Source of the DNA: Saccharina japonica
Taxonomy: Eukaryota > Sar > Phaeophyceae > Laminariales > Laminariaceae
Assembly: GCA_008828725.1 (NCBI GenBank)
Contig: MEHQ01001183.1
Location: 1-64,000, forward strand
Length of the DNA stretch: 64,000 bases
Direction of reading: 5' to 3'
Notes under the pieces: generated by a model
Databases searched by the model: none
Seen by the model: the letters and a program-made list of their open reading frames with translations, nothing else
What the model was told of the DNA's origin: nothing
In this document: positions 22,546 through 34,338 of the stretch, piece by piece
How the letters are laid out: each line of letters opens with the position of its first letter
Numbering within the stretch: position 1 is the first letter of the stretch
Translations under genes and position numbers: made by a program

Positions 22546-23181
22546 TGCCCGAAGGACGGGAGAGGAGGTCGGCGTACATGTTATGCATCGTAGACATTAT
22601 ATCCTCCAGCGTGAAGTCGCGATCTCTGAAGCTTGTGTTCCACACGAACTCGTACTCCGGAGGAAGAGCGGTAATAATCATGTCGCTGAAGTAACCGTCG
22701 GTGATCTGTTCCCCCATCTCGTACAGGCGGTTCCGGGCCGTCTCCATGTTGTACAGGAACTCATCTGGGTCCTGCCCCTTTTGGAGCTTCATGTTGTTCA
22801 GGCAGTCGTAAAGCTCCTGACGAGTGGCGTTGCTGCAGACGTTGTACTTGTCCTCCATCGCTTTCCAAGCCTTTTGTCCGTTTCCAAGTCCTTCCCTCGC
22901 TGTTCGGCCGGCGTAGCGCTTCACGACCATGGCGGCTCCCCCGCTCGTAGCCAGAAAGAGCATGGAGTAGAGATTGGTGTTGTGTCTCTCCCACTTGGTG
23001 AGATTCTCGTCACCGGCCGGCGTTGGCCTCTCCTCCCCCATTAGTATATTGTAGATATCAGGGGCTGACAAGCTGAGGATGGCCTTGAGCTCGCCGCGAA
23101 GTCGATGAAGTCATGCTTGTCCTTCCCGTCAAAACGCGGAAGGCTTTTAGCTATCATCGTTACTTTATTGGGGTCTTCCAT
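22385..23181 (-). pseudogene. gag: copia gag, frameshifted and fused by deletion
   Basis: Capsid-type Gag. ATG at 23179-23181 opens MEDPNKVTMIAKSLPRFDG. A 1-nt frameshift near 23096-23100 must be crossed to reach ELKAILSLSAPDIYNILMG and the long open frame. Typical copia Gag features follow: AWKAMEDKYN, LYDCLNNMKLQKGQDPDEF, a Met-rich helix (MGEQITDGYFSDMIITALPPEY) and FTLEDIMSTMHNMY. After about SRPSGTPSV, where a CCHC zinc knuckle and then a DSG protease should follow, the sequence passes straight into the GAG-pre-integrase segment in another frame. The knuckle and protease are deleted (junction ~22535-22550). Confidence 0.8.
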
Positions 23182-23204
23182 ATTCCTCTCCTTATATTTA
23201 TTTT

Positions 23205-23635
23205 ATTTCACCGCAACAACAGTATATTGTGGGTATATTTTCGAATACGTCCTCAGCTGGGATTTTAGCTTGGACTCTCTTATTTTACCGCAACAGTATA
23301 TTGCGGGTTTTTTATGGATGTAGTGCAATTTTTTATCGCCCCGAGTGAAGCTGTTGCTACCAGATATTTAAACACTCGACCCGGTTGAATCGCAAACGCA
23401 GTACCACACTCGCCCCGACACAGTATGAATCGACGCGCTATGTACTGCTATCCTTCTTATTTTACCGCAACAGTATATTGCGGGTTTTATATGGATGTAG
23501 TGCAATTGTTTATCGCACCGAGTGGACTGTTGTTGCCAGATATTTCAACACTCGACACGGTTTTGAATCGCAAATGCAATGACACACTCGCCCCGACACA
23601 GTGTGAATCGACGCGATATGCACTGCTATCCTGAT
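23205..23635. repeat. Leader repeats of the copia element, 177-bp period
   Basis: tattttaccgcaacagtata begins at 23281 and 23458, each followed by gatgtagtgcaatt, cagatattt, acactcgac and cgccccgacacagt. A partial third unit starts near 23206. It lies between gag and the 5' LTR. Confidence 0.75.
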
Positions 23636-23960
23636 GAGCGGTACACCGACTTGGACTATTTTATCAAGCCGCTATATATCCCTTGTTTGACGTAAACTCA
23701 CTTTCTTATTTATTTATTTTTCTTGACCAGGCCAGCTCGTTTCAGATCCCTCGTGGAAGTAGTCTTGAGAGTCCTTTGATGTGTGCGCCCTGCTGTAGAC
23801 CGAAGCTCATAACCTAATGAAGTATAGTTGTTATACCCTTGACAGGTGGTCGCACAGGCGGGCACGGACAGCAGTAGGCTGTCTTGCTGGTGCAGACAGG
23901 TAATAATCCACAGATGACCCACCCCGTGAAGATTGATGTTATGGATTAAAAGGCCGCTTA

Positions 23961-24387
23961 TGTGGGCAATAAAAACTTAGAGAACGATAGATTTTGGTGT
24001 CTAGTGGTCGTTGCGAGAGTAGTGAGAGAGTGGGGTAGGTCTGTGCTCTCTCTCCAGCTACCCAATCTATGATCCGTTCGCTACAGTCAGTAGGACCTCG
24101 TGAGAGGAAAAACTCAACTCGGTGGGTTATGCCGCATACTGGTCGGAACGATAAGTATCTACTCGCAGGACCTCGTGAAGAGAAGGAAACAACCCGGCAG
24201 GTTATGCCGCATATTGGTTGAGACGGTATCATAACACGCCGCGTTGATACAATTATCGTCGCTGATGCTTCTGTTGTGCACGGCAACAGCAGTACTACGT
24301 AGTGCTACCTGCTGCTGTCTCTGGCTACAGCAGTGGTGATGAACATTTATCAGAGATGTACGTGTTCACGCCCTGGCATCTTTAATA
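23961..24387 (-). repeat. copia LTR (5' LTR)
   Basis: Partner of 18484-18909. They differ by scattered substitutions (for example aacatttatcagagatgtac here against aacatatatcagagacgtac), so the insertion is not very recent. No primer-binding site beginning TGG is obvious next to it. Confidence 0.8.
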
Positions 24388-24388
24388 G

Positions 24389-25201
24389 ATAGGTATACCT
24401 TTGTACGCACTTTGAGCCATTTATAAGCACACTGCGTAATGTACCCCGGAAAAGGCTTCCTGGCCCGCCTGATATTGGGAATGCGCTCCATTGTACCTAC
24501 AAATGGCTCAAAGTGCGTAGGCACACCTATTCTTGGCTACTCAATTTACGTGTCACCTATTTTTGGCTTCAAGTGTACCTACAATGGCTCGAACGACCAC
24601 TGTTTGACAACTGAAATGTAGACAGACGGCCACACCAGATGCCGGGACTGTCAACCAGCCGACCATATTTGTCAACCAGCTGACCGTCCTCCTACCGGAG
24701 GCCCGCGGTCACATTTTTGATATTATAGTCGTTTGGACTACATGCCTTTAATGGGTGTGATCGCGGTGCGGAGAAACATCAATGACGAGAGTTTCCATGA
24801 CGTTATGCTGAAAGTACAATACACACACTGTAGTGCAGCATATAATAGGAACAAATTCGGTATATATATACGTGTGCAGAGTATTAGCATACGGTTAAGG
24901 GGTCTAAGTTACCCAACCGTTGGCGCGGTCCGGAGCAACTTCCCATAGCAAACATTGGCCGTCTGTCTATATTTCAGTTGCCAAAAAGTGATCGTTCGAG
25001 CCATTTATAGGTACACTTGAAGCAAAAAATAGGTGACACGCGAATTGAGTAGCCGAGAATAAGTGTACCTACGCACTTTGAGCCATTTGTAGGTATGATA
25101 CAATGGAGCGCAGGCCCAATATCAGGCGGGCCAAGAAGCCTTTTCCGGGGTACATTACGTAGTGTACCTATAAATGGCTCAAAGTGCGTAGGTATACCTA
25201 T
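24389..25201. mobile_element. Foldback element with ~244-bp inverted arms
   Basis: Left arm 24389-24631 and right arm 24957-25201 are inverted copies (ataggtatacct ends, actttgagccatttata, gtaatgtaccccggaaaagg, cgcctgatattggg, ggccgtctgtct at the inner ends). The ~325-bp core is unrelated and has no long frame. The arms contain a smaller repeated motif, aaatggctcaaagtgcgtag, in both directions. It is a non-autonomous DNA element. A related degraded sequence (ccagatgccgggactgtcaa) lies near 31800. Confidence 0.8.
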
Positions 25202-26202
25202 TTTTGGGTAATGCCCATATACCAAACTGTAAATCTACAAATTGCCCTGAATGGCCCAAACTGAACCCTCTTCTCGCATGAATAGATGCACAGCACTGAA
25301 ATGCGACCAAAGGGGGGCGCTGGGACAAAGGTGGCCCGACCTGTCAACATAAAAAATCCCGATCAAATTGCGAAATCACCGTTTGCGGCAGTTTGAGGGG
25401 GGAATGCGTACGCCCACGCCGCAGGTGCATATACAGATATAAATACCATTAGACTTCCGTAAACGTGGGTCGGTCGTTAGTTATGAGTGGACCGTATGAC
25501 AGCTCTTCTTTGTGACGAACATCCCAACTTTCGACCGACAGCTCTTCGAAGTACTGCTGTACCAGGTAGGTTTTGAAAATATTTGAAACAATACGCCAGC
25601 TGTGAGTAGGTTTTATAAGCTTTGTCACTATTCACTTTTTGCTGACAGCAGCACGACTGACTGGTACGAGTAGTCGCAACGGCGACACTGAGCTTCGGGC
25701 GACAATGCAGGCAGAGCATCACGACAACAAGACAATAGCACGGGGGGGAAGAGGAAAGATTCTGCTCTGCTGTTCTGCCTGCCTGCCCGACAGCTGCTGC
25801 TACTGCTACTGTTCTTCTGCAGACTCTGTGTCAGCATCTGCCGTGACGTGCGAACGCGGCACCTACCACTTACGTTTTTTTTGTCAGCAATGACAGACAG
25901 ACAGCAAAACGTATGCATCCTTTCAAGCAAATCAACGCAAGACAGACTATCACAGGAAAACAAGAACATGGGGGCAAGGGGGGAGGCCCTGCTCTGGTGC
26001 TCTGCTCTGCCTGTGCCTGCTGCTGCTTGCTACTGCTACTGCTGCTGATGCTATATATATGTGCTGCTGTACGAGTGTGTGTGTATGTACAGTAGCTCCT
26101 GCTGTTTTGTTCAACCACCTGCGTAGTACGATAATATAAAAACAAAAACTATTTGCTCCTCACTTGACATCATACATATCGACTCTTCCAATATTTTAAG
26201 AA
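25202..26202. other. Non-coding left part of a duplicated segment
   Basis: 25455-25500 (gtgggtcggtcgtta, gagtggaccgtatgacagct) and 25870-26115 (ttttttttgtcagcaat, caagaacatgggggcaaggg, ctactgctactgctgctg, cctgctgttttgttcaacca) have counterparts at 57224-57265, 58770-58940 and 57690-57755. GCT/CTG triplets are abundant. No gene called. Confidence 0.5.
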
Positions 26203-26840
26203 GGGCAGCGGCCAACAACAGGTACACCGGGTCCGTTCGGGGCCAAAAGCAGGTACATACTAAAATCAAGTTAAAAACGCACCCCACGAGCCTGCCGTTC
26301 CTTGCAACGCCAAGTAGAGTTTTTTCATGTTCTTCGTGCTCGCCCGGTGGCTACGTATACGAGTAGCTGCTATTAATAGTACGAGGAACGAACGCCTGCT
26401 GCTGTATTCTCCCTTCTCAGCTTGCGACACCCCTGGTATTCCAAGTCAACCACAATCCCGAAGGGGAGCCTTTTATCTCGTAATATTTCGGCGTAGGCAA
26501 GGCGTAGGTGTGCAGGCAGATATGTGTGTCACTCGAGTGTGGCGTGTGGTGCGAGGTGCGAAGGGAGGAGGGGGTCTCCGCGTACCTCGGCATTTGTTTA
26601 GGGGGCATAGGGTGGAACTATGAAGGGCCTCTGATTTGCTTAAAAACGACAAAAAAAAAGGTGAAAGTCAAGCAGAGTAGACAAAATCAGGTATACCTGG
26701 GTTTTAAAGAGGCAAAAACAGGTACAACGAGGTTTGGACCAATGGCAGGGCACGTGGGGTGCGTTTTTGACTTGATTTTAAGTATGTACCTGTTTTTGGC
26801 CGCAAACGGACCAGGTATACTTGTTTTTGGCCGCCGCCCT
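26203..26840 (+). mobile_element. Inverted-repeat element, copy A
   Basis: Both ends carry versions of gggcagcggccaa...caggtacacc...ggccaaaa...aggtacatac...gattttag in opposite directions (left arm about 26203-26275, right arm about 26765-26840). The core includes catgttcttcgtgctcgccc, gcttgcgacacccctggtat and cgtacctcggcatttg. No transposase. Partner of 57780-58393, where the core runs the other way. Confidence 0.7.
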
Positions 26841-27910
26841 TTCAAGAAGGATAAGGACATCTGAAAAACCATTTGTGCACCCAGCTGGGTGGAAATTTAT
26901 TATTCACCCAGATTGCTATTATATACCTGACACCAGGTAGGTGTTATTCTGCGTGTACTCGTAGCGCACCAAAAACCCTGATCCAACAACCGATACGTGG
27001 GAGGACTGTTCGCGTTTCGCGCTCTCGGTTTACGGTTCGCGCTTCGCGCTCACGGCCTCCAGCAAATATTATTTCACGGAATAACTGGTTTACTACTGTG
27101 TTGCTGCTGTACAGGTCTATCAGGTATTAATAGTGCTGTAGCGAAGTTACTTGCCCGGCGAATAGCTTGCTGTATTTTGCACTTCCCGTCTGCGCAAGAG
27201 GCACGCTTTTTTCACTATTTTTCAGGAAATTCACAGGAAACCCTCTGTGAAAAATTGCTCCTAGAAAGTGAACAAGTCGTACCCGTACGAAGTACGTTCT
27301 GCGGTACGAGTATCATACAATACGTACACCGCCCCTATGTAGGGGGGCAAAGTGTCTTCGTTGTGTCTTCGGGTCTGATGAAGCAGGTAGACATTGTCGA
27401 GTCGTTCATGGAGCAGCATAGACCACAGTATATAGGTTGCCGCTCTGTATTGTTTGTTGCTGCTCGTTTACTGCTGAGGTACTGCGTACGGGGGGGGCAC
27501 AACCATACTATTAATAGTATACTTTTCTTGCGTCGACCGCATTGTGACGGTTTAATGTAGGCTATCTTTTTATGTACTGTAACATTGTAACTCATTGTGG
27601 CCACACTAATCCCCATACAACTGCAATTTTAGGCGGACTAGGCCAAACCCAACTACAAGCAATTTGTATTCGTGCAATAATCAACTCCCATCTTACAACC
27701 ACTCCAAAGGAAAGCCTTGTATATATACGTATATAGGCACATACATGGGAATAGGCACGCCTCAGGGGAATTTCCATTTTTTTGATAGACACGATAAAAG
27801 GAAAAATGCCTGAAAGGCGAGAACGTGCCTGAAACGTGCCTATCTATATATGAAGGCATTTATGCCTTGATTATTGCGTTGGACTCGCCTCAACCCTGAC
27901 GAGACACACA
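26841..27910. repeat. Duplicated non-coding segment
   Basis: 27085-27320 (tgtgttgctgctgtacaggt, gtattaatagtgctgta, caagaggcacgctttt, acaagtcgtacccgtacgaa) matches 58440-58645 in the same orientation. The rest has no recognised gene. Confidence 0.55.
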
Positions 27911-28290
27911 CGCCTTTACCCTGATGAGCCCGCCAAGGCACATCATACACTAATCTCAAGTGGTTTATAGGATTTCAGCCATAAATGCTTATCTTACCCA
28001 ACACATATATATGACTGCAACATGGAATGAACTGTGCACCTTTGTTTTCGGAGATGAGCCACTTGGCGAACTACACGGAATTAGTGTGCGCTTTCTCAAC
28101 CCTGATGAGCCCGCCAAGTCACATCATACACTAATTTCAAGTGATTTATAGGATTTCAGCCATGACTGCATATCTTGCCCAACACATATATATGGCTGTA
28201 ACATGTTTTGAACTGTACACCTTCGTTTTCGGAGATGAGCCACTTGACGAACTACATGGAATTAGTGTGCACTTTATCTTTGGAACTAAC
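27911..28290. repeat. Two tandem copies of a 181-bp unit
   Basis: ctgatgagcccgccaag at 27921 and 28102. Each is followed by cacatcatacactaat, ttataggatttcagccat, cccaacacatatatatg, ttcggagatgagccacttg and ggaattagtgtgc. Non-coding. Confidence 0.8.
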
Positions 28291-28897
28291 TGTACACCTG
28301 CGCTTTGAGGGACGCACTACAGTAAGCACATACTTGATTTTAGTTTGGGAGCAACAAAATAGCATACCATGGTACAGTAGCTACGCACCTTAAAGATACA
28401 ACAGCAAAAGAGGATGGAGGTGTGCGGGTTATCTACTGCAGCAATGTTTACCAGGAAAGTGTACGGAACTATATACGCAAAATTCCTCGAGCCTCGAGTT
28501 AATATTGTGTATATACGTCCTGGCAGTCTGGCGGAATCTACATGTAACAGCAGTATCTCCACCAGCCGTATAATTGCACGTACGTGCTGGGCTGTTCGGA
28601 TCTGCACGTACGTTTGCTCCATCTTTACCCTTGCTCCCACCCGGACCTGATCCCATTTGGCACCCTGCTCCCACCTACAACCTACAAGGTGCAGAAATAT
28701 AATCAGTATCTCATCATCTATTTTGTACTGGTTGAACGAGCAGTACGAGTATCATGCGATCATTCATCATCGTGTACGTCTTGAAAAAACATACACACTT
28801 CGGCCTGATTCAGCATAGGTGTTGTGTTTTCGCGTACCGTATTATTCATGGAACAGGGGACGCTTTCTGAAACCATACTTCGAAGTATATATTATAT
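28291..28897. other. Intergenic, nothing recognised
   Basis: Mixed DNA with no repeat partner or convincing coding frame. Confidence 0.35.
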
Positions 28898-29690
28898 AAC
28901 AGGCTTTCCTACGGAGTGGTCTTAATATAGTAAAGGCGACGCAAGAAAAACGGGTTACCTCGCCAGCAGCACAGCGTCAACATAATGCACAGCAGCAGCT
29001 GCAGCAGCTGCAGCAGCAAAAAAGACAGAAGCAACAAACTGCACTGCTGCATCTTCATCTAAAGCCGAGGAGTGCGGACAAAGCGTTTATTGTGTAGACG
29101 AAGAAGGAAACTAATAACAATAAACATTGTGCACGTAGATATATACGAACTCTCGTTTTATGTTTTACCATGCTGCCACCTGCTGGTCGAACATTTACGT
29201 ACAGTACCTCCTACATCATTAATAATAGTACGTACTTCTATGCCGGTGTCTTCCTCTCCTTCGTGTTGCTTCGCCCGTGCAGCAGTTATCTGTTCTCTTG
29301 GGCACGCATGCTTTTCTTCTATTAATAGGGGTGCTTCTGACTCCGTGCATTTCATAATTCGTTTTATTGTCTTTTCGTCCTTACTCTTTGGTTTGGCTCG
29401 TGTCGATGTGTTCTCGTATCCGGTAAGTTGACATTTCACTTGCTTTACCCATTCATTTACGTTTAATTTGTTTGGGTTTTCTCTGTCTCACAGTCTGTGA
29501 CCACATAATAATTTGTATCGCTCTAAGATTAGGGATCAGGACAATGGGTGTATGTGATATGACTGGCCATACCATTACATGTACTGCTGCAGTTAGGTTG
29601 TAAAACGCATTACAGGGTACAGTAGAAAGAACGGGTTTCCTGTGAAGACAACACACACTGCTGTTTCATACATATACTAGTGGTACCCCG
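28898..29690 (+). repeat. R2 dispersed repeat, long copy
   Basis: Inverted partner of 59132-59845: gctttcctacggagtg, gcgacgcaagaaaaacgggt, (CAG)n, ggagtgcggacaaagcg, ctgccacctgctggtcgaac, gttgcttcgcccgtgcagca, gtctgtgaccacataata and gggtttcctgtgaagacaac. The two ends near 29690 and 59132 share gtggtaccccgaac. Frames are short. Confidence 0.7.
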
Positions 29691-30200
29691 AACCACGCCA
29701 GGGCGGGGCCGGTATAAAGCGGACAGAAACAAAAGTACAAAATAATAACTGGGTCACGATCCACACACGCAGTCAACCACGTATCAACCGACCCACCGAC
29801 ACCCACCCACCCACTCTCACGTACTTACCAACATCCACTCACATCACTCACACCCACCCACCCAACCACCGACCCACCCACCCAACCACGTACGTACGTG
29901 CGCACCAACCGATCGACACACACACGCACCAACCGATCCACCCATCCACAATCTACAACAACAGCAGAGTGAAATCAGTATACAGCAGCACCAGTACGTA
30001 CAGCAATAATAATAGTAGTAGTCCTTATATAACCCATCTACAGCAGCAATAACAACAACAGCAGCAGCAGCAGTCCAGCAGTACGACTCGTACGTACGTA
30101 CAGCGGACACAAACAAAACGCCGGCATGGATGCGCAGCCCTTGTACGTACAGCAGTGTAAACAAAACGCCGGCATGGATGCACAGCCCTTGTACGTACAG
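29691..30200. repeat. Simple-sequence tract with a 2x44-bp duplication
   Basis: (CCCA)n/(CCAC)n-rich DNA at 29760-29945, CAG/CAA triplets at 30040-30075, and acaaaacgccggcatggatg with the following sequence repeated twice at 30112-30200. Nothing coding. Confidence 0.6.
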
Positions 30201-30745
30201 CAGTGGCCCTTTTTTTTCTTTTTTTTTTCGGTCGATTTTTTTACGTCTGGCCTTTTTATCTTGAAATTAGTGTAAAAGTGGCTAACTCGCGAAGTTATGG
30301 GCCGATTTCGATTTTGACCGAAGTTCTGGAGATCCATATTTTCACATCTGGGGGACTCTTTAGGGAAAAAATACTTGATTTTAGTATGGCCAGGAAAATT
30401 ACTTGATTTTAGTGTGGATATTTTTATCTTGAAATTAGTGTGGATTTGGACCCGGGCCGCAAAGCCCTCCGAATACGCTGGGAACCCCTCCCCTCCCGCG
30501 GGTAGATGTCAGTTGGGCTGTTTGCATAATACGTCAGTACAATACGTCAGTTTGGCTGTTACGTCAGTTGCTGTTTGCGAAGAGCTCAGTTGGCCTGTTT
30601 GAAGGGCTGGTTGCGAAACGAAAGGTCTGTTTGCAAAGAGCTGTGTATCAGTTGGTCTGTACGGACAAAGAGCATCGAGTAACTACGGACCTCTAATCGT
30701 GAAAGAATAGATAGGTTTATACGAGTATATTGAACAAAACGAGGT
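30201..30745. other. Intergenic with degenerate short repeats
   Basis: The motif tcttgaaattagtgtgg/tacttgattttagt occurs several times (30260-30440), and gtcagttgggctgtttgc-type motifs recur at 30510-30650. No gene. Confidence 0.4.
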
Positions 30746-31054
30746 TTGATTCGCACTGTTGTTACAGTAGGAACAAAACACATTTTCAAATCCAAATTAT
30801 GCATGAGGGGCGAGAAGTTCTCAAGCCTCATTGATTCCTCCTCCCCATCACTCTTCAACGATATGAGATCGGCCGATCGGTCGAGCCATCGGACACAACC
30901 ACAAGCAAGCACCGTCCAAAGCATTCAAAGTCCGTTGCCTACGAGTCCACATCGTGCCGTGAAGAGTCTGCGTATCAGAAACCGCCAATCACGAGTGTTG
31001 CCCTACAGCACGCCACCTAATGACCCGTCACCCAGCGGCACACACTACGATTGA
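30746..31054 (+). other. Coding-like Ser/Pro-rich frame, unrecognised
   Basis: An open frame whose later ATG (about 30803) gives a polar, disordered product rich in Ser, Pro and Arg (SSLIDSSSPSLFNDMRSADR, then IQSPLPTSPHRAVKSLRIRN), ending THYD before a stop. The next 200 bases are open in another frame with similar Ser/Leu-rich composition, suggesting a decayed or spliced coding piece. No domain seen. Confidence 0.25.
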
Positions 31055-32559
31055 TTGGTGTTGCCCCTTGACCCCTCTACCGCAACCTACGAAGCGTTTC
31101 AATCGGCATACATCCGTTGTCGGATTCGCTTTCCATGTCGTCGGATTTTCTGTCCACGCCGCAGTTACTTTCCGACCCGCTGTCAACCTCCAAGGCCGAG
31201 TTACAGTAGCACTACTACAGAGCAGTAGCATCCCCACCAGCAACGCTATCACCCGAAGCACCCCCCGGCTATCATAGCTGTGGCGATGCCGTATACGTTG
31301 GCTGTGGGCTGTGGGCTGTGGGCTTTGCGCTATGCGCCGCGTGGTGAACGCAAAACAAAGTGACAGAAAAAGTAGCACTCCCTTTCCCCTAATTTTGGGA
31401 GTTGCCATCTAACGGCGTTGTTATTGAGTGCCTTACTTGTCGTTTTAACAAGCTTGGCCTTTTCTGAGGCAAGATATAGGCTCGAAACGGACGTTCAGGC
31501 CCGCTGTTTTCAGAACAGATAATTCATTAACTATTCCAGACATGCCTTGAAAAAGCATAAGTATACCTGGTACCTATTTTTGGGTTTGTCAAAAGTCTAA
31601 AATAGGTATTCCTGGCCTATTCTATGATTGGCCAACGGTCGATCGTACCGAAACGTGGCTCAAATCAAAGTCCAAGGTACACCTGTTGCCGGCTTTTCAA
31701 CTTGGTCTTCACCTACTTCTGTCTTCAAGTGCACCTATCAATAGCTCAGTGATCCCTTTTCAGCCAACGGAAAAATGGGCAGTTGTTCACACGTCCACAC
31801 CAGATGCCGGGACTGTCAACCTGTTGACCTTACCGGTTATCACAACCCCCCGAGTATTCTACAAAAACTACAAACGCAGCTTGTGCCGGAGATAGCACAG
31901 GTCACCTAAGCAGCTGGCCGGCCGACCCATTCTGAATTTTCTTTCTAGCTCACACATCCGAATATATTGTATTCCTCCGTGAAGCTCAGCCTGTCTGTCG
32001 TTCTTATGGTGCTCAAGTTCTTGACCGTGGTGGTGGGCGCCCTTTACTACAATAATAAGATAGTGGTACAGTCTATTTATTGCCCCAATATTTGATTGAC
32101 GCTTTTTACTGCCGCCACCCGCCCTATGCAGTGGCGAACCTGAACTGGATGGTTTCACGATGACCACGGGACAGGGGCTTCATCGTTTGCCCCTCACATA
32201 TGTTGCGAATCCCACGGGGGCGGCGGTAGCGGTGGCGCCAGTATGGCTGCCGCTAAGCTACACGTACATTCAACGGTGACGATACGAAACAGAACAGCGT
32301 AAAAAAAAAGTCTCCTGCAGCCAAGGCTGGTTTCAGAGCCGAGAGTGGCACCGGGCACAAGTGATACCCCTTTCAAACGTCTTTGCCTCTCAACGACGCC
32401 GACGTTTATCGGCAGGGGGTGCCACGCCCACATAAAGGTAGCTCATTCACCACTGCTGTGCTCGGCGCCCACACCATTTAAGCTGTTCACGACGAGAGGT
32501 CAGCCCCCAACTTCAGTACCGACTTGGACGGTATTTTGTTGTGGGTGTCCTCTGCCATA
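31055..32559. other. Intergenic, mostly unannotated
   Basis: 31550-31830 contains decayed foldback-type motifs (atacctggtacctatttttg, ccagatgccgggactgtcaa). gggctgtgggctgtgggct is a short tandem at 31301-31324. The rest is unrecognised. Confidence 0.4.
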
Positions 32560-33775
32560 GGACACACGTTTCTGCTCAACAGCTGCGGAATGGTGCTGGT
32601 GGACAGCAGCGCAACCCATTGCTTTGGAAGACGAGCTAATCCCCGGGTCGTCGCAGGACCGGAGGAAGGACTACCCACTCTGCTGGACGTACGGAAGGGA
32701 ATTGATTGTTGCCGCCGGTAACCGGGAACTACTTGGAACTTCCACTGGAACCCTCCACGGCACCATGGTCGATCAAACTCGTATAACGCATCGAATGCGG
32801 TTTTCAAGCTCGGTTACTTCAGGCCTGAGACGCGACGTCTTCTCTTCCCCCGAGCTAAATAAACCGGGGGATCGACATCATCCTCGAGGAAGATATTTAC
32901 GAGTCGCACGTGCTGAAGAATGGCGCCGGGATGCCGTTACAGCAACGGGAAGAGGACTTGAGTCTGTTTCATTTGAGCGTAATGTTGATACCAACAGCAA
33001 ATCATTTCATCCGGAATCGGCGCCTCAATAGCTTGGGATCACCGGGGCGTCATGCCCTGGGATTGCCAACGCACTAACGACTAGGGTCACTAGGGCGCCA
33101 TCGCTTGGTATCGCCAAGCGCTTGGGGCCACTGGAGCATCCTCGGCCATGGTCGTTGGATGTTCGTCTGTGGTTGCTGGAGAAACGTCGTCCAAAGGCAC
33201 CGGAGCATCTTTGTCTGGGAGCAATGGAGCAGCACCACCCTGCATAGACACAGGATCGTTGCTAGACGTCATTGAATCATCAACATCATAGGTTACCGAA
33301 TCATCCGTATCTTCTAAGGTCGCTGGAATAACATCGTCTAGGGCAGCCGGGGCATCGACTGGGGCTGACGTAGCGATATCCGACCTGAGACAATCGCTTG
33401 TCGCAGGCGGTCGACGGATTGACACCGATTACTTCACCTGGGGTCGTACCAGCTTCCTGTGAGCTGCGCATCACTAATGACCCCACAGGAGCCAAGCCCA
33501 ACACCCCCTCTAGCTGCGAGCGGAAGGGACGCCGCGCACTCAAGGTAACGAAAGGACAACCACGGGAAAACCACAAGGCAGGACCTCTGGACTTCGCACA
33601 TGATAACTCATCACTATTGCGGACACTCACGGCCTTCGTGGATACCCGCAAGTCAACCTCAGGATCCCTACAGTGTTTTTTATACGGAGGGCCTATCAAC
33701 ACCGGAGCCATGAAACAGACACTGACTGTTTACCCTACTGTGGAGGCGGAGCTGTTTTGTGGTAATCAGCCTCAA
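32560..33775 (+). pseudogene. Relics of a second Ty1/copia polyprotein
   Basis: Plus-strand pieces in different frames resemble copia domains in order. A protease-like MVLVDSSATHCF (compare the family DSGATxH motif) lies near 32590. A GAG-pre-integrase-type piece follows, GNRELLGTSTGTLHGTMVD (near 32720-32776). From about 32870 in another frame comes DIILEEDIYESHVLKNGAGM and PLQQREEDLSLFHLSV. Near 33635-33760 comes an RNase H piece, FVDTRKSTSGS, FLYGGPI and VYPTVEAEL. Integrase core and RT are missing between them. Separate from the element at 18-24 kb. Confidence 0.6.
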
Positions 33776-33897
33776 AATTCACCAGGATGCCTGACTCTCT
33801 AACTCGTCATGGTGTTGATCCTCATGTCCTAAAGGGGAAAACGGGTATGGGCGCGGTCAGCGATATTCCTGGCATGACCGCCAAACGAGGCTTATGG

Positions 33898-34283
33898 TCA
33901 TCAGGGGACATCTTGGGTACATCCCCGGGTATCATAGATGGGTATGGAATATGTGGATGGTATACCGGAGGTGGTTTACATGGGACATCGTTGATATTAT
34001 TCGTCCCCGGGGTTTCGGGTGTATATGGATTGTGCAGGTGGGTAAAACGGAACTGGTGCCTCTTCTGCTGTAGATCATCGCCCACAGCAGTCAGTTCTTC
34101 TTTTTCTCTTCTGAGGTCTTCCAGACCCTCTGACTGGGCTCTGCCCGGGTTCTGCCTGTGTTCTTTTTTCCGGGTAATGATCCGCACGTCTTATGTCGCG
34201 TCAGCTGGGGTGACTGACTCCCTCGAGTGGTACAGCTTTATGCTGGCCTTGAGCTGAGCCAGGTCGTCCGGGGCTTCCCATAA
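33898..34283. repeat. Direct repeat, left copy (LTR-like)
   Basis: Begins tggtcatcaggggacat and ends ggggcttccca, so it has TG...CA borders. Partner of 36450-36836 with shared gggtatggaatatg, aaaacggaactggtgc, ctgaggtcttccagaccctc, ctgggctctgcccgggttct and cagctttatgctggccttga. On the minus strand both copies keep a coding-like frame (EDLRREKEELTAVGD, then QFRF, NPYTPETPGTNNI, VYHPHIPYP) and a stop at the same place. Confidence 0.65.
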
Positions 34284-34338
34284 TACTGCAGTATTCGAGG
34301 GTAACCGGTTGTCGCAAGGGAAATTTCGAGTTTGAGGG

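Larger units (their letters stand above)
18484..24387 (-). mobile_element. Ty1/copia LTR retrotransposon, defective
   Basis: A 5.9-kb element on the minus strand: LTR (23961-24387), leader with 177-bp repeats, gag, integrase, RT/RNase H, 3' non-coding region with three 59-bp repeats, a polypurine tract (minus strand aagggggag, 18910-18918), then the second LTR (18484-18909). The order IN before RT defines the copia superfamily. Damage: frameshift in gag, loss of zinc knuckle and protease by deletion, TGA in integrase. The RT/RNase H frame is open. No matching target-site duplication was found (tccta left, gatag right), so rearrangement or decay at an end is possible. The right LTR abuts the foldback element at 24389. 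Confidence 0.85.
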
